Assembly (NCBI RefSeq): GCF_013368755.1
Contig: NC_049562.1
Location: forward strand, 1,612,001 to 1,676,000
Direction: 5' to 3'
Length of the DNA stretch: 64,000 nt
From: Talaromyces rugulosus
Taxonomy: Eukaryota; Ascomycota; Eurotiomycetes; Eurotiales; Trichocomaceae
Shown here: piece by piece, positions 22,051 to 33,665 of the stretch
Numbering within the stretch: the first letter of the stretch is position 1
How the letters are laid out: each line of letters starts with the position of its first letter
The notes under the pieces: model-generated
Told to the model about the DNA's origin: nothing
Database searches by the model: none
What the model saw: the letters and a program-made list of their open reading frames with translations, nothing else
Made by a program: the position numbers and the translations under genes

Positions 22051-22926
22051 ATGGAACCCATGAGCGCAGCCCTAGCCCTTGGAGGCCTTCCGGGTATTTT
22101 TGTATCTTGTGTACAGTGCTTTCAATATATCAAATTTGGCCGAGATTTCTCGAGAGGCTTTGGCTTTGCCCTGTGCAGACTCGAAGCAGCCGAACTGCGT
22201 CTCATACGGTGGGGAATGTCCATTGGCATCGGAAGCCCCGAAACGAAACTACAAACAGAGAATTACAGCCCGGAGGATATCGAAACAGCCTGCCGTTGGC
22301 TGGAAGAGATACAAGAGGCGTTCGGTTCCGCTCTCAAAACATCTCAACGTTACGAGAGGACAGTCAAAGACCCGGATGCTGTGATCCATCTCGATGTAGA
22401 AGCAGAAATCCGTGGCGGAAAAAAGGGGTTTCAAACACTGCATAACAGATTGCGTCGAATTTGCGACCAGCGTCTAAACCTAAAGCCGGGTACACGAGAT
22501 CGGCTTTCGTGGGCCTTGTATGGGAAAGGAAGTTTTGAGAACCTGGTGGAGAACATTTCCATGCTGACAACCAATTTGGTTGAATTGTTTCCTTCTAAAG
22601 TTGGTACCCAGAAGGAACTGTGCCAATTCGAGATCAAAGACCTTGATCCAGACAGCCTGACTCTTTTAGACAAAGCCATTGGTCAAGAAGACAAGATCCT
22701 CAGAGCCACCCTGGACGCCGAAGCTGAGAAGTGGCCCAATCTCTATTCAAACATCGAGGTGACAGAACATTTCAGGGGTCATTTCGGTGACAACATCGGA
22801 CCCGGGGGGGCGTCAAGGAGGACGATCTTCTCCGGTATCAGGGCCGGCGGTAATGCGGTGGCTCATTTTGGGCATAACGTCCGTATGCAGGGAAGAACGG
22901 ATTTCGACAGCACCCAGCAAAACTAA
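22051..22926 (+). CDS. HET-S-like cell-death effector: HeLo domain plus two amyloid repeats
   Basis: Intronless, 291 residues, almost the length of Podospora HET-s/HET-S. Residues 1 to about 225 match the HeLo domain along their length: a hydrophobic N-terminal helix (ALALGGLPGIFVSCVQCF), QYIKFGRDFSRGF, LRLIRWGMSIGI, LEEIQEAFGSALKTSQRYE, LHNRLRRICDQR and LSWALYGKGSFENLVENIS. The tail carries two repeats, 231-249 and 259-277, both ending HFGxN(I/V) and separated by nine residues, in the position of the HET-s prion-forming domain. In HET-S, amyloid templating refolds HeLo, which then inserts its N-terminal helix in membranes and kills the cell. It lies 27 bp after the receptor pseudogene on the same strand. 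The ORF is intact. Whether the repeats are truly amyloidogenic is inference. Confidence 0.88.
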   Translation: MEPMSAALALGGLPGIFVSCVQCFQYIKFGRDFSRGFGFALCRLEAAELRLIRWGMSIGIGSPETKLQTENYSPEDIETACRWLEEIQEAFGSALKTSQRYERTVKDPDAVIHLDVEAEIRGGKKGFQTLHNRLRRICDQRLNLKPGTRDRLSWALYGKGSFENLVENISMLTTNLVELFPSKVGTQKELCQFEIKDLDPDSLTLLDKAIGQEDKILRATLDAEAEKWPNLYSNIEVTEHFRGHFGDNIGPGGASRRTIFSGIRAGGNAVAHFGHNVRMQGRTDFDSTQQN

Positions 22927-23209
22927 GAGGGTCACCATCAGTGCTGTATTAAATTCGTTTTAATCCAAGGTCGATAAACTCGTCCCGATTTATGTAGAGA
23001 AAAATAGCATGCATATTCGTTCATTTCTCCATGAGTCTAAATCATTTTTTACTAAACAACACCCAAGAAAAGACATCATCGACTGCCCTAAATCCGAGAG
23101 ATTATCCCCCGGTAGAAGGAATCCATCGCTTCCCACAATGATTCGAACGCCAGCTCTGTAGGAAAAAAATACGAACTATAAGATCGAAAACAAATTCGTC
23201 GAGGAAAAT
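22927..23209. other. Short convergent 3' region
   Basis: Between the HET-S-like gene and emp24, which converge. No gene was seen. Confidence 0.4.
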
Positions 23210-24021
23210 TTAAACAACGCGCTTGACCTGTATTAAGGGAATTTGTCAGTCTTCATCTACTGAAGGTAATTAATGTCGGCGCAGGAGTCGTTACCTCAAA
23301 GAATCGCTTAAGCCACCAAACCTGGAAGAGACCCTCTCCGACGAGGAAAATGAGTTGGAACAGACTCCACCATTTGACACGCGAGTTCGTGCTTTCGGCC
23401 GTGTTGCGGTGCACTCGTTCTCGGACGACGATGTAGGACTGTTCATCGCGCACCTGCTCAAGAGACTCCGATAGACGGCGAACTAAACCACTCATCAGAA
23501 TCTTGAATATCATAAAACAAGGACAGCGATGTTATTTCATACCCTCATAGTCCAAAGGATCTTGCTTTATTTCCGACTCTGACACGTATACAATCCCGTG
23601 CACATTGAAAGAGACCTCCTTGGAATTCGACGCCCACGCCGCATTGCTGAAGCAATAGGTGTGCTTGCCATCACGCTGAGCATCGAAAGAATAATCTTCG
23701 TTCGAAATGGAATTGCGGAAATACTGGCGGTTTCCATTGGGATCTTCAACCTGTTGAATAGAGAAAGCAAGAAATTAGTTAACTCATATCGGAAGACAGA
23801 ACCACACGCTACACGGAACATACCCAGAAATCAATCTCGAGATTCCCGCTGCCTCCAAACTCTCGGTCGCCGACCTGGAACGAGACGGTCATCTTGTCGT
23901 CTTTGTGGAGGGTTTCGTGGAAGCATTCGCGCGAATGGGCTTTGAGCTGGATGCTGTGGGCGGTCGCAGCCCCTATCCAGCCCAGCATGGTGACCAGGAC
24001 GGCAGATGTTGAGAAGCGCAT
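23210..24021 (-). CDS. emp24: p24 family cargo receptor, Emp24/TMED2 type
   Basis: Four exons; the first is 23824-24021 and the last only 23210-23227. The protein begins with a signal peptide (MRFSTSAVLVTMLGWIGAATA). The GOLD domain follows with ECFHETL, KMTVSFQVGDREFGGSGNLE then IDFW, and after the first intron VEDPNGNRQYF, YCFSN and EVSFNVHGIVYV. A heptad-rich stretch (VRRLSESLEQVRDEQSYIVV) leads to RNTAESTNSRVKWWSLFQLI, one transmembrane helix and the tail RFFEVKRVV, whose aromatic and basic residues are the COPII/COPI sorting signals. It cycles between ER and Golgi in a p24 complex and selects cargo such as GPI-anchored proteins. Housekeeping gene, high confidence. Confidence 0.93.
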
Positions 24022-26237
24022 GTTGTCGAGATTGCGCTTGTGTAAAAGTTCCGGAGAATTAGAAACAAAAACCGACGGCGTGCGAGGCGAACAATGAGTG
24101 TGGTTGTTGAGAAGCCGCGGTGGTCGTCCAGGCAAGGTGTCAATTATCGCGATTCCGCGGATCGAGAGGCGCTCGGGCCACATCCTAATCGGGCAATGGA
24201 ATGGGTGTGTAGTTGTACTTTCTTTGACTGCGTCATTCTCTATACATATTATTATATCTGCATTAAAATAAATTACTTTAGACGGTATAAATGGTATTGT
24301 TAAACTATGGTGGACATTTTCAGACGTCGGGTTGCTTAAAAAGGAGATATCACACGCGTGGAGACATTCTGTCTCGACGAGATGTAGGCAAGAGGCCACT
24401 CAGCAGTTACTGTTTATAGGCAGCTTGAACACATCGAAGCTAATTAGTTCTTCAATCGTTTTTTATTTTACTAATATGACTTTTTTTGGTAACACCATTC
24501 ATACTGACGAGCAGTAACTCCGCGTATACAGCGTTAACTACCATTGAGACTTGGAATAGCTCAGCAATAACAAACAAGTTAGCACGCGTACATCGCCAGG
24601 GCAGATTTTTAACGTCCTTTGGTTATACGAATATTCTACATAGCATCTAGCTTCATACCAAGCCAAATACGATGTAGATTATTGCTATAGTCTCGTTCCA
24701 CCAATCAAAGAGAATCCTCTCTCCGCCAATCATACTCTCTCATTCAACATCGTTTTTTTGGCCTTCTTTTTTGAGGCTCCCAGAAGCATCACCGTGTCCC
24801 CTATTTCGCACTAGTATCATAATCAAAAGACTTGTGTCGTGGCACAAACTAACACATCATTCCTGTACCGGATACACCGCTGTTTTTTCTGTTTTGTGGT
24901 GCTCTGGCCCTCTATTTCATCCCTCGCTCCTACCGGACCTGTCAACCAACTATCTCACGTACATGATACATATTAGTATCGTTCACAAGTACTATCTACA
25001 CCTACACTGTTTACTGCGTAATTATTTTTCCAGCATGTTATTTGATCAGCGACGAACCACGGCAATGGCTCGGGTGCTGACAATACGGTACGGTACGGAA
25101 CCATGTTCCAGCCAATAGAAGGGGCCACTCGGCAGTAAAAGCGGGGCCTGTCGGACTCAGCCGTACCGGAACCACAGGACGAGCCCGTACCAAATAATGC
25201 TCTGTTTTTACCCCTGAAAAAAATCCCCAAATACTACTAGCACGACTAATTAATTAATGCAATCAGCGTTAGTTGTTAATGGGGCCACCTACGCGAACCG
25301 GAGATGGGACGCGTTGATACCACACGAAAATCTCATTCTTATTCTTATCCAACCATCAACGTGCTGACAGAATAATAGTTGTAGGGCGTGTTGTCACCGC
25401 CAGTCGGGAGACAACACATAGTTCATAGTAGGAGTAAAAAAAACACGCTTCAAATAGTGAAAAGATAAAAGGCAAAAAAAAAAAAAAAAAAACAAGGACC
25501 GACTCGCGACTTGCACGGATTGGCGCTAAAGCACCGCGGTGGATGCTCAAGTTTCAACGCTCCCTGAAAGCCAGCAGCTCCCTTTGACACTAAGTAACTT
25601 TTTTTCCCGAAGCGTGACGTGCCATCTCAACCTCTCTCTCTCTCGCTCTCTCTTTCTCCCTCTCCCTTCCGTCGACATCGAACGTTCCACCCCCGGCCAT
25701 CGCATTGACGTTCCTTCGCCCTCGTCCGTCCAATCTCTCGGTCCCTACCGCTTGATCTTCGCGTGCGCCATGATCTGTATTGTGGCTCACTCGGCATCTA
25801 TTTGATTCAAGCGCGGTGAACAACATCAATCAGCCCGACCGATTACCACCTCCCTAACCGAACGAGTCCCTCTCCCAAAAGACCGCATCTCGACTTCCTC
25901 GCGGCTAGTCTTTATTTCTATCGATTGTGAAAGACATTGCAACCCGATTTCGAGCATCTCGGTCTACCTGCTCCTAGCCGTTCCCGAGGTCCATTGATCA
26001 GCAGCCACTTGTGCATTTTCCAGGCGTCCATGCTTCATCATTCCGGGCGATAAAGGGCGCGGCAAGCAGTTGCTTGCTGCAGAAGACGACACGGAAGGTG
26101 AGTGCATCTTTGGCGACGTCTAGTGTACTGGGCGATCCGAGAATTGTCCCGGCCCATGCTCTTCGTCCTACAGTCCGCGACTATAGTCAGCTACCTATCA
26201 TGCGAAACAAGAGTCTAACGTGAATACTTTGTTTCAG
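24022..26237. other. Long gene-free region: emp24 promoter and leader of the giant coiled-coil gene
   Basis: No supported gene in 2.2 kb. A poly(A) run of about 18 occurs near 25475-25492, a CT-rich stretch at 25630-25670 and a GGTACGGTACGG duplication near 25090. A probable intron of the downstream gene runs from 26098 (GTGAGT) to 26237 (TTTCAG). The right half therefore looks like transcribed leader. Confidence 0.45.
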
Positions 26238-29200
26238 ATTTACATCCTCCCGTCTACTTAAATTCGGCATCTTCGCCGTCCAGCGGTCCCGTCGAGCACT
26301 TAACAAGCTTGCGAGACGGCCCACTGGCAACTATTTCAATAGACTCATCGAGAGCTACCTCGCCTGCCGCCTCCAGTGTCCAAGCAGTTGGATCGCCCGG
26401 CCAGCGGCCGTCGCGTGGGTCCCCCGAGTCGCTTCCATCTTTGCCGAAGTACCCTGGCGCCTGGGACTCTCTGTCTTCATCGCCTGAAAACCGCAAAGCG
26501 AACAGTGCATATTTCACTGCAGCCTGGGGATCACCATATGCAACCCCCAGCCCGCGACGACCCTCGTGGACATTAAGTCATAGGCCTAGCCTGGGCCTTG
26601 CCTCTCGGGATACCTCCCCAGCAAGAGGGCGTGGTCACATCTCAACGCGTGGTCTTGAATCATTGCGAAATACCTCAGCTTCTAGCCAATTCCCTCGGCA
26701 TCTGTATAGTTCTATTGGTCGACCTACGACAAGAGACATCTCCGGCCCGGTAGTCGATCCCTCCGTGAAACAATTTACGCAGGATTGGATCAACCAGTAC
26801 CTCTCTGGCCAGCCAAGAACGGAACGAACAAATTGGTTGAGTGACGACGAGGAAAGTGAAGCACCATCCTTTACTACTGCTCGGAACAATTTCGGAGACG
26901 ATCCAACAGAAGGCTGGCTTGGTCTTGACGATCCCCGCGACGAAGAACTTTTAAGGACCCCTACAGCGGCCAAATCTGTTTCCAAGAAAGCTAACGGAGG
27001 ACTCGATATCAGTAAACGAGGACGGTCCCGCCCCAAGCACCTGTCTACTCAAAGCACAGCCACTCTCAAGCAAGAAGATTTCTGGGGTTTCGCATTCGGA
27101 GACGAACCACAGTCAAACGCAATGGCAGATATCAAAGACACACCGGAAGTACCGGTGGAGAATGAGGTGGCTACTCCTATCTCTCCAATCGAAAAGCCGT
27201 TACCGCCTCCACCACCAGGAAACAACAACAACAACAGCGACGATAAACCCGAAGAGGACAAACCGGAGCCAGCTCCCCGTCCCGCAGTTCGCCAGACTTC
27301 TCAACGCCAAAAGAAAAAAATACCGTGGCGCGGCAAGGCTTGTATTATTTCAGTCCCCCCCCACGACCTCAGAGGATCCGAGGAGGCAGTACATCGCCTG
27401 TTGAGCAAAGCAGATGTCGAAGACCGATTAAAGCAATGGCGTGAGGAAGGGTACCATGTTGATGGATTTGATGTTTTCGCCCCAGAGCTGGGATCTGTGG
27501 ACACTCAAGATGGCGGTTTCAGTCGACTGCCTTATCCAGACCCAGGTGATTTCAAACAGGATCGGGAATCTAAAAACTACTCTGTCCGGTTCCCAAATCT
27601 AGGCGAATGGCAAGCATATGTCAACGATCTACAAGAAGAAAAACTCCGAAAGCTGGGTGTATTCTTGGGCGATGATGAGCCACCTGCAGCAGCAGCTTCT
27701 CCTGCGTCTATGGCAGCAATGAACCACGTGGCATCGTTCCCCAGTCATATCATGTCTCCTCCTATCCCGACTTCTTCGGCCGCCAGCAATCCTTTATTCG
27801 GTTCACATCCATTCTCTCCTCATTTCAATCAATCTACAAATCCAAGTACGAATGCGGAATCCATGGCTTCACCACCGCCCCAATTTGGTGCCCAACACCC
27901 ATACTTCGGTATGGACGGTAACCTAGTAGCAGGTTTGCCATACCCATATCAACCGACACCTCCCCTTGCCGGCTCTCTTACTCCCCAAAGTCTATTGAAT
28001 GCGCGCCAAGCAAGCGTTATTTCACCCGGTGCAAACGGGTTGCCAAGTCTGAACTCCATTTTTTCGCCTGTATCCCCTCTCAATGCGGAGGATATGTTCA
28101 GTCAACATTCAATGGAAGGTTATGGGGGCAGAGATTTTGTTAACGCCTCCGCAAATCATGACTCTATAGGGCACGATTACCAAACTCGCGAGTCGCGGGC
28201 TGCAACTCTTATAATGGACGAAGCTCAGGCTAATGCCGAACACTTCCAGTCGTCGAATGTGGAAATTGCTCAACCCACCCCGCGTGGCCATGACCGTAAC
28301 CTAAGTGAGACGTTACAAAAAGGCTTAGACCGATACTCGGAGACCGATCACCATTTGGAGAATTCGATCCAAAGACAATTGGAGAGATCTGAAAATGATC
28401 TACAGAAATCTCGCTGGGCTCTTCCTGAAGAAGAAGTCCAGCCTTCTCCTACTCACCCACAGTTCCCTATACAGGACTCTTTCTCCACTGGTCACCATCG
28501 CCTCTTTGGAGAGCAGCAACCTATCAACAATACCCAAGATGCCGATGAAATTGATACAAATCCTAGTCTTGCGGGAAGCCCTCGCGACAATAAAGTCGAC
28601 ATGACTCACCATCCTTGGCACAGTGCGGACCCAAGTGCGGGTTCATTTGCAACCGGTCACAAGTCGAAATCTTCTCTGACCGGTCTCAATGTTGAAGCCA
28701 AGGAATTCGACCCAACGGCATCATTCTCGTCGAATGCTTTTACCTTCCATGGTGACTCATTCGAGACCAATGGTTATGCAAATGGGTCGATATTTTCGCC
28801 AGCATCTTCGGTCTTCAAGCCCAGTGGATCCTTGGGCAGCTTCAACGTTACAGCTCCTGCATTTACCCCCTTTGGTAACGGCAGCCTAACTAACGAAAAT
28901 ACCTCCTTTGTACCGAACTCTTCCAAAGGATTTACTTTCTCAGCCGCATCTTTCAACGCAGATGCTCCTGTTTTCAACCCTGGAGTAAGCCTCACATCAA
29001 ATATCTCCGTGGCACCTGATCAATTCAAGAGCAGTATTTTCGGAGATATCGACTTTAGCCAATCATCCAATCCTTCCAAAAATTCCAAGGCTATTCCTAT
29101 TGTGCGGCCTGATGACGAAGAAGATGAACATCAAGAGATTGTTGAACCTGGTGTGCAGGGTCCCCAGAAACGTGCTCGTCGTGGTGCTGGGGAATCTGAT

Positions 29201-32200
29201 CAAGATGCTACATTACCCACCCCATCACCGTTGGGAGAAGCGGCTCAAGCTCAAGCGCCACCAGCCCCTGGTCAGGGACACAAGCCCGCCGAAGGTAAAG
29301 AGAACACAGTGCCTTCAGAAGAAACTGTCGACGTTCCTGTGAAGCCTTCAAGCCCTGATACCAAACGCCGTCGTGCAGAAGATGAAGAACCTATTGAGAA
29401 AGACACATCAGACATTGTTCTTGACAAAGATATCCCACCTGCTGTTGTCAAGGATGATACTCCTGAACTGTCGGAATCTAAACTTGAGCCTGAAGCTTCT
29501 GTGGACATTCCTGAGGAACAAATCCAAGACGAGCCCAAAGAAGAGCCCAAAGAAGAGTCCAAACAGGAAGATGTGGTGGAAGCAATAGAGGAGCCAGCTC
29601 CTGCTTTGCCTGAAACTGTTACGGAACCTGTCACGGATACCCCAAAAACGGAACCGCCCAGAAGAAAATCCATTTTCGAAGCGATGCGGTCATTCTCTTT
29701 CCGACCTTCGATCTCCGAATTCGTTCCCTCAACAAAACAAAATGATGAAACTGCTCAGCCTGAACCGAAGGCCGATCCCACCAAGTCTGAGCCCGAAAAG
29801 CCGAAGGCCGGTCTCTTTGCATCACGTTACGCTGTCGAGGAGACAGAAACGCCTGCAACTCCCACTGCTGAATCCAAATCGGAACCTCGGTCGCTCGAAG
29901 CCGTCAAAGAAGATGACCGTGAGGGTGATCAAGATTCTCTTAATGAAGCAGAATTGAACGCAGTGATGGATCAGCTTAATGGGGATGATTCAGATGTCGG
30001 AATAGAACGAGTTATCACTCCTGGTCAAGTCACTTCACACACCCCAGAAACACTTTCTGCACAACAACCACATCTTCCTCACATCATTCGCAGTGACGCT
30101 CCAAGCCCAAGTCCAAGACGCAACCTGGAACAACTTGTGCGAAATGCTCCAAGGCTTGGATCCGACATGGATGCTCAATCTCAAAATGCGTACTCGCAAC
30201 GAGACTTGCCGTCTGGCGCACAGTCTCCTGTCCGTCAACTTCTAAGCATGAACGAGCACATTAGCGACTGGGATGATGTCATTTCATCGGGTGAGGACGA
30301 GAAACTGGTTCAACGAAGCAAATTCTTTGATCGTCATATCAATGACCTGGTGGGACAGGTCCTGGAGGAGCGCCTTGGTCCTCTTGAAAATGCGCTTGGT
30401 GTTATTCAAGATTCTGTCATCTCAATGAACTCGCGGTCAACCAGCCGACAACCACTGCGCAGTAGGTCTGACGTGGAGCACAGCGATGCTGACGACGAGG
30501 ATGACGAAGAAGACGCTCGACCAGTGAGCCCAGTCAACAAACGAGACAGAAAATTAGAGAAGATGAGAGGAATTATTCTAGAAGCACTCTCTGCTCATGG
30601 AGTTGCGAAAGAGCCTTCCCCACCTGCGGCTGGATTGTCTGCAATTCAAGAAAGTATCGCTGAGCTGAAATCCTTGGCGGCCAAACCCGACACTCCTAAT
30701 ATCAAGGAATTGATTCAAGAAGCTTTTGTTGCGCAAGCACAAACTGGTGCTAAGAAGTTGACCGAAGCTGAAGAAATCGGGGCTGACAGCCTGAAGCTAC
30801 AACTGGACGGTCTTAAGAGCATGCTTCGTTTGGCTGATGAGCGTACTGAGCAAGAAATCAAGGCACGTCGTGATGCACAGGAGGCTTTGATGGAAGTCCA
30901 AAAAATGTTGGGCCATACTGAAAGTGAAGCTGAACGCTACCGTCAAGCTGCCGAGGATGCAGAGTCAGATCTTCGCAAATTGCGAGAGGAGAAGATTCCC
31001 CAGTTCGAGAAGATCCAAAACCGCTCTGAAGCTGTCGAAAAACAGCAGGAGTCCTGGGAATTAACCCTTTCAGAACTCTCTGCAAAGAACATCGCCCTTG
31101 AGGGTACTCTTGATGAGTACCGCGTTTCACACGATCACTGGAAGAAGAAGGTTGCGGCGACAGAAGAAGAGAACAAGGAACTCCACACCAAGACAGCACA
31201 CCTCAGTTCTCGTATTGAAGACAGCATGCGCGCTCGACAAAGCTTGCGTAGCAAATTTGATCGTCTTCAGGATGACATGGTGAATGTAACCCGGGACATC
31301 GCTCGTGAACAGGCAAAGGCACGCAAGATCGAAGAAGATCTTACATCCAAACACAATGCTCTTCGCGCTGCGTACGACAGAGAAGTCAAACTTCGCGAGA
31401 AGCTGGAACTAGATATTGACGAGCTCGAGAAATCGGAACGCGAAGCATCGAAATTGAAGTTCATTTTCGGTCAATCTCAGGAAGAAAACCACCGACTTGA
31501 GGAGCTTGTCGCAACTCTGCGCAAAGAAAGCCATGAACACCAGGGTAATGCAGCTCGCTTTGAACGTGAATTCAACGAAGCTCGCGAAAGCAGTCGCGTG
31601 GAGATCCAGCGGGCAAGGACTTCAATGGAAGCCGACCTGGAATCCGCTAACAACCAAGTCAACTATGTTCGTGCACAGCTTGAAGCTGAAATTAACCGTC
31701 TAGAGAGCCAGGTTGAAAATGTTCGTCTCGATGCCGATACTACTAAGGAGCGCTACGAGCTTCTCTTGGAGGAAGCCCGCGAGAACAAAGCTTCTGCTCT
31801 GGCTGAACTTGGTTCTTCCAAAGATATGGCCATTGAAGAACAACGCAAGACGCATGACCGTGTCCTCAACGATCTGCGTGAGCGCCACGCCCGCGCTTTG
31901 CACAACTCCTCTGAAGATCGGCAACGTATCGAGTCTCACACGAGTGAGAAACTCACCTTGGCCAACGAAAAGGTGGCTCACTTACAGGACCGTGTGGCGC
32001 ATCTAGAAGAGAAGCTAGAGATTACCAAATCAGCAGCACTTGCAGCTGCCCAGGCTGCCCAAGCTAAGGGAGTCTCCGTATCTCCAAGCCCTGCCAAACA
32101 TTCCTCGTCACCATCATTGTCCTACAGACAGGACTCTGGCCCCGAAAAGATTTCCCCTCAAGCTCTCCGAGAATCTATCCTTGTTCTGCAGGATCAATTA

Positions 32201-32986
32201 CAACAGCGCGAAACTCGTATCGAAGAACTTGAGCAAGAGGTGTCTGAAATTGACAAGGATGCGCCAAATAAGATCAAAGAGAAGGACACGGAAATCAATT
32301 GGCTTCGAGAATTGTTAGGTGTCCGTGTCGACGATCTTCAGGACATCATCACAACACTCTCGCAGCCTTCTTTTGACCAGAACACTGTTCGTGATGCCGC
32401 AATTCGCCTCCGTGCCAATCTGCAAATGCAACAGCAAATGAAAGAGCGGGAAATGGCAGGCGGACAGCCATTCCCATCGCTGGCTGACATTGCAGCTTCT
32501 CCACGCTCGTTGCCTCTCGCAGCAGCAGCGGCTTGGGGCAGTTGGCGAAAAGGCAGGGAGTCGTTCACTTCAGAAGCTGGAGGCTCACAAACACCTTCAA
32601 AATCGAATAACACTGGTGGGTTTCTGTCAGGACTCTTGACTCCACCTAACTCAAATGTACGATATACACCCAAAACTATGACAGCGCCGCCTGGAATGGG
32701 TAAGATGGGCCCTCGTCGAACAGCATCCGAAAGTCGTCCGTTGAGAGGATCCAATCAAAGCCCACGTTCTCTATCTACACGACAGGCCGACAAGTTACCT
32801 GCTGTTCCCCAAGAGCAATATGAACCACCGACAACCCCACCACTGCTTCGAGGATCCAGCTATGACCATGATGCCGAGCCGAACAGCTACGATTCCAGCG
32901 CTTTGCTAGATGACAGCGACAGCATCATAGCCCCTGACTCACCCAGGGCAATAACAGAAGAAGCTCTCTTTTCGACACACGAGTAA
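26238..32986 (+). CDS. Giant coiled-coil protein of unknown function (over 2,200 residues)
   Basis: One uninterrupted frame of about 6.7 kb from a probable acceptor at 26237 to TAA 32984-32986. The first third is Ser/Pro-rich and disordered. Within it, about 27308-27660, lies the most folded-looking block (IPWRGKACIISVPPHDLRGS, then RLLSKADVEDRLKQWREEGY and SVRFPNLGEWQAYVNDLQEE). The middle is acidic and Lys/Glu/Pro-rich, with EEPKEEPKEESKQED. About 30700-32050 encodes a long coiled coil with clear heptads (RYRQAAEDAESDLRKLREEK), followed by a shorter one and a Ser-rich tail. I do not recognise the family. The architecture fits a scaffold at the cytoskeleton, septum or nuclear envelope. The start is unresolved: no in-frame ATG occurs between the acceptor and codon-rich sequence about 880 nt downstream. 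Confidence 0.8.
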
Positions 32987-33665
32987 TCGATGGTTTTGCC
33001 TGTCACCGCCGCTACCAGATTGAATTAAAGCGGCAGCCGGGAAGATCTACCCTCAGTTTCTAATTGTCTATTTACATGCACTCTCCCCTTAGTTTTTTCG
33101 ATGGCAACAGAATGTAGCACTTTCTAATTTGCATAGCGCGTTCTTTTTTTCACGACACCCTTTTCTAATTCTCCACCTTTCGCTTTTCATCTTTGTGATG
33201 TTTTTTTTTTATCGATTTGGTTTTTTTATTTTATTACTATTGATACCACCTCTGCCCAAGTCGTTACAGCACTTCAACTTCATTGTTAATAATTACCCTC
33301 CTCACCCTTTTTTTTTGTCCGCGTGACAAGTCCATTCTTTGAAATAAAAATATTTTCCTTACTTTTGTCAAATGTTATCTTGATGATTTTCCCACCCAGT
33401 TTGGGTTGTGTGTATATATCGTTGATATTGGATTGTTCTGTGTTTGTTAAGCATATCTATTATCTGATTCTTTCGTGTTTCACATGTAATGATAATTTGT
33501 CTTCCAAGATTTGTACTGATACATCAAGTTTACCACTGAATACCTTTTCCATCTGAGAGTATCAATTGGCTGCAAATCTACTTGTACTCGTGGGTTTCCT
33601 TTGTCTCCACTAAGTGTAAAAGACTATATCAATTAATACATTCAAGAAAGAGAAAGGTGCCTCAG
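32987..33665. other. T-rich 3' region
   Basis: Convergent 3' regions of the giant gene and the Ayr1-like reductase. Many T runs occur on the plus strand. No gene was seen. Confidence 0.45.

Noticed and set aside
23140..23165. ATTCGAACGC, which on the minus strand resembles a tRNA B-box
   Set aside because: The flanking bases do not pair as a T-stem and no A-box is at the right distance.
25085..25105. GGTACGGTACGG as another copy of the block's promoter element
   Set aside because: It lacks the GTG lead and TCC tail and lies upstream of unrelated housekeeping genes.
29272..29673. 133-codon Ser-rich minus-strand ORF inside the giant gene
   Set aside because: Antisense shadow of an acidic coding region, where GAA/GAG codons read as TTC/CTC.
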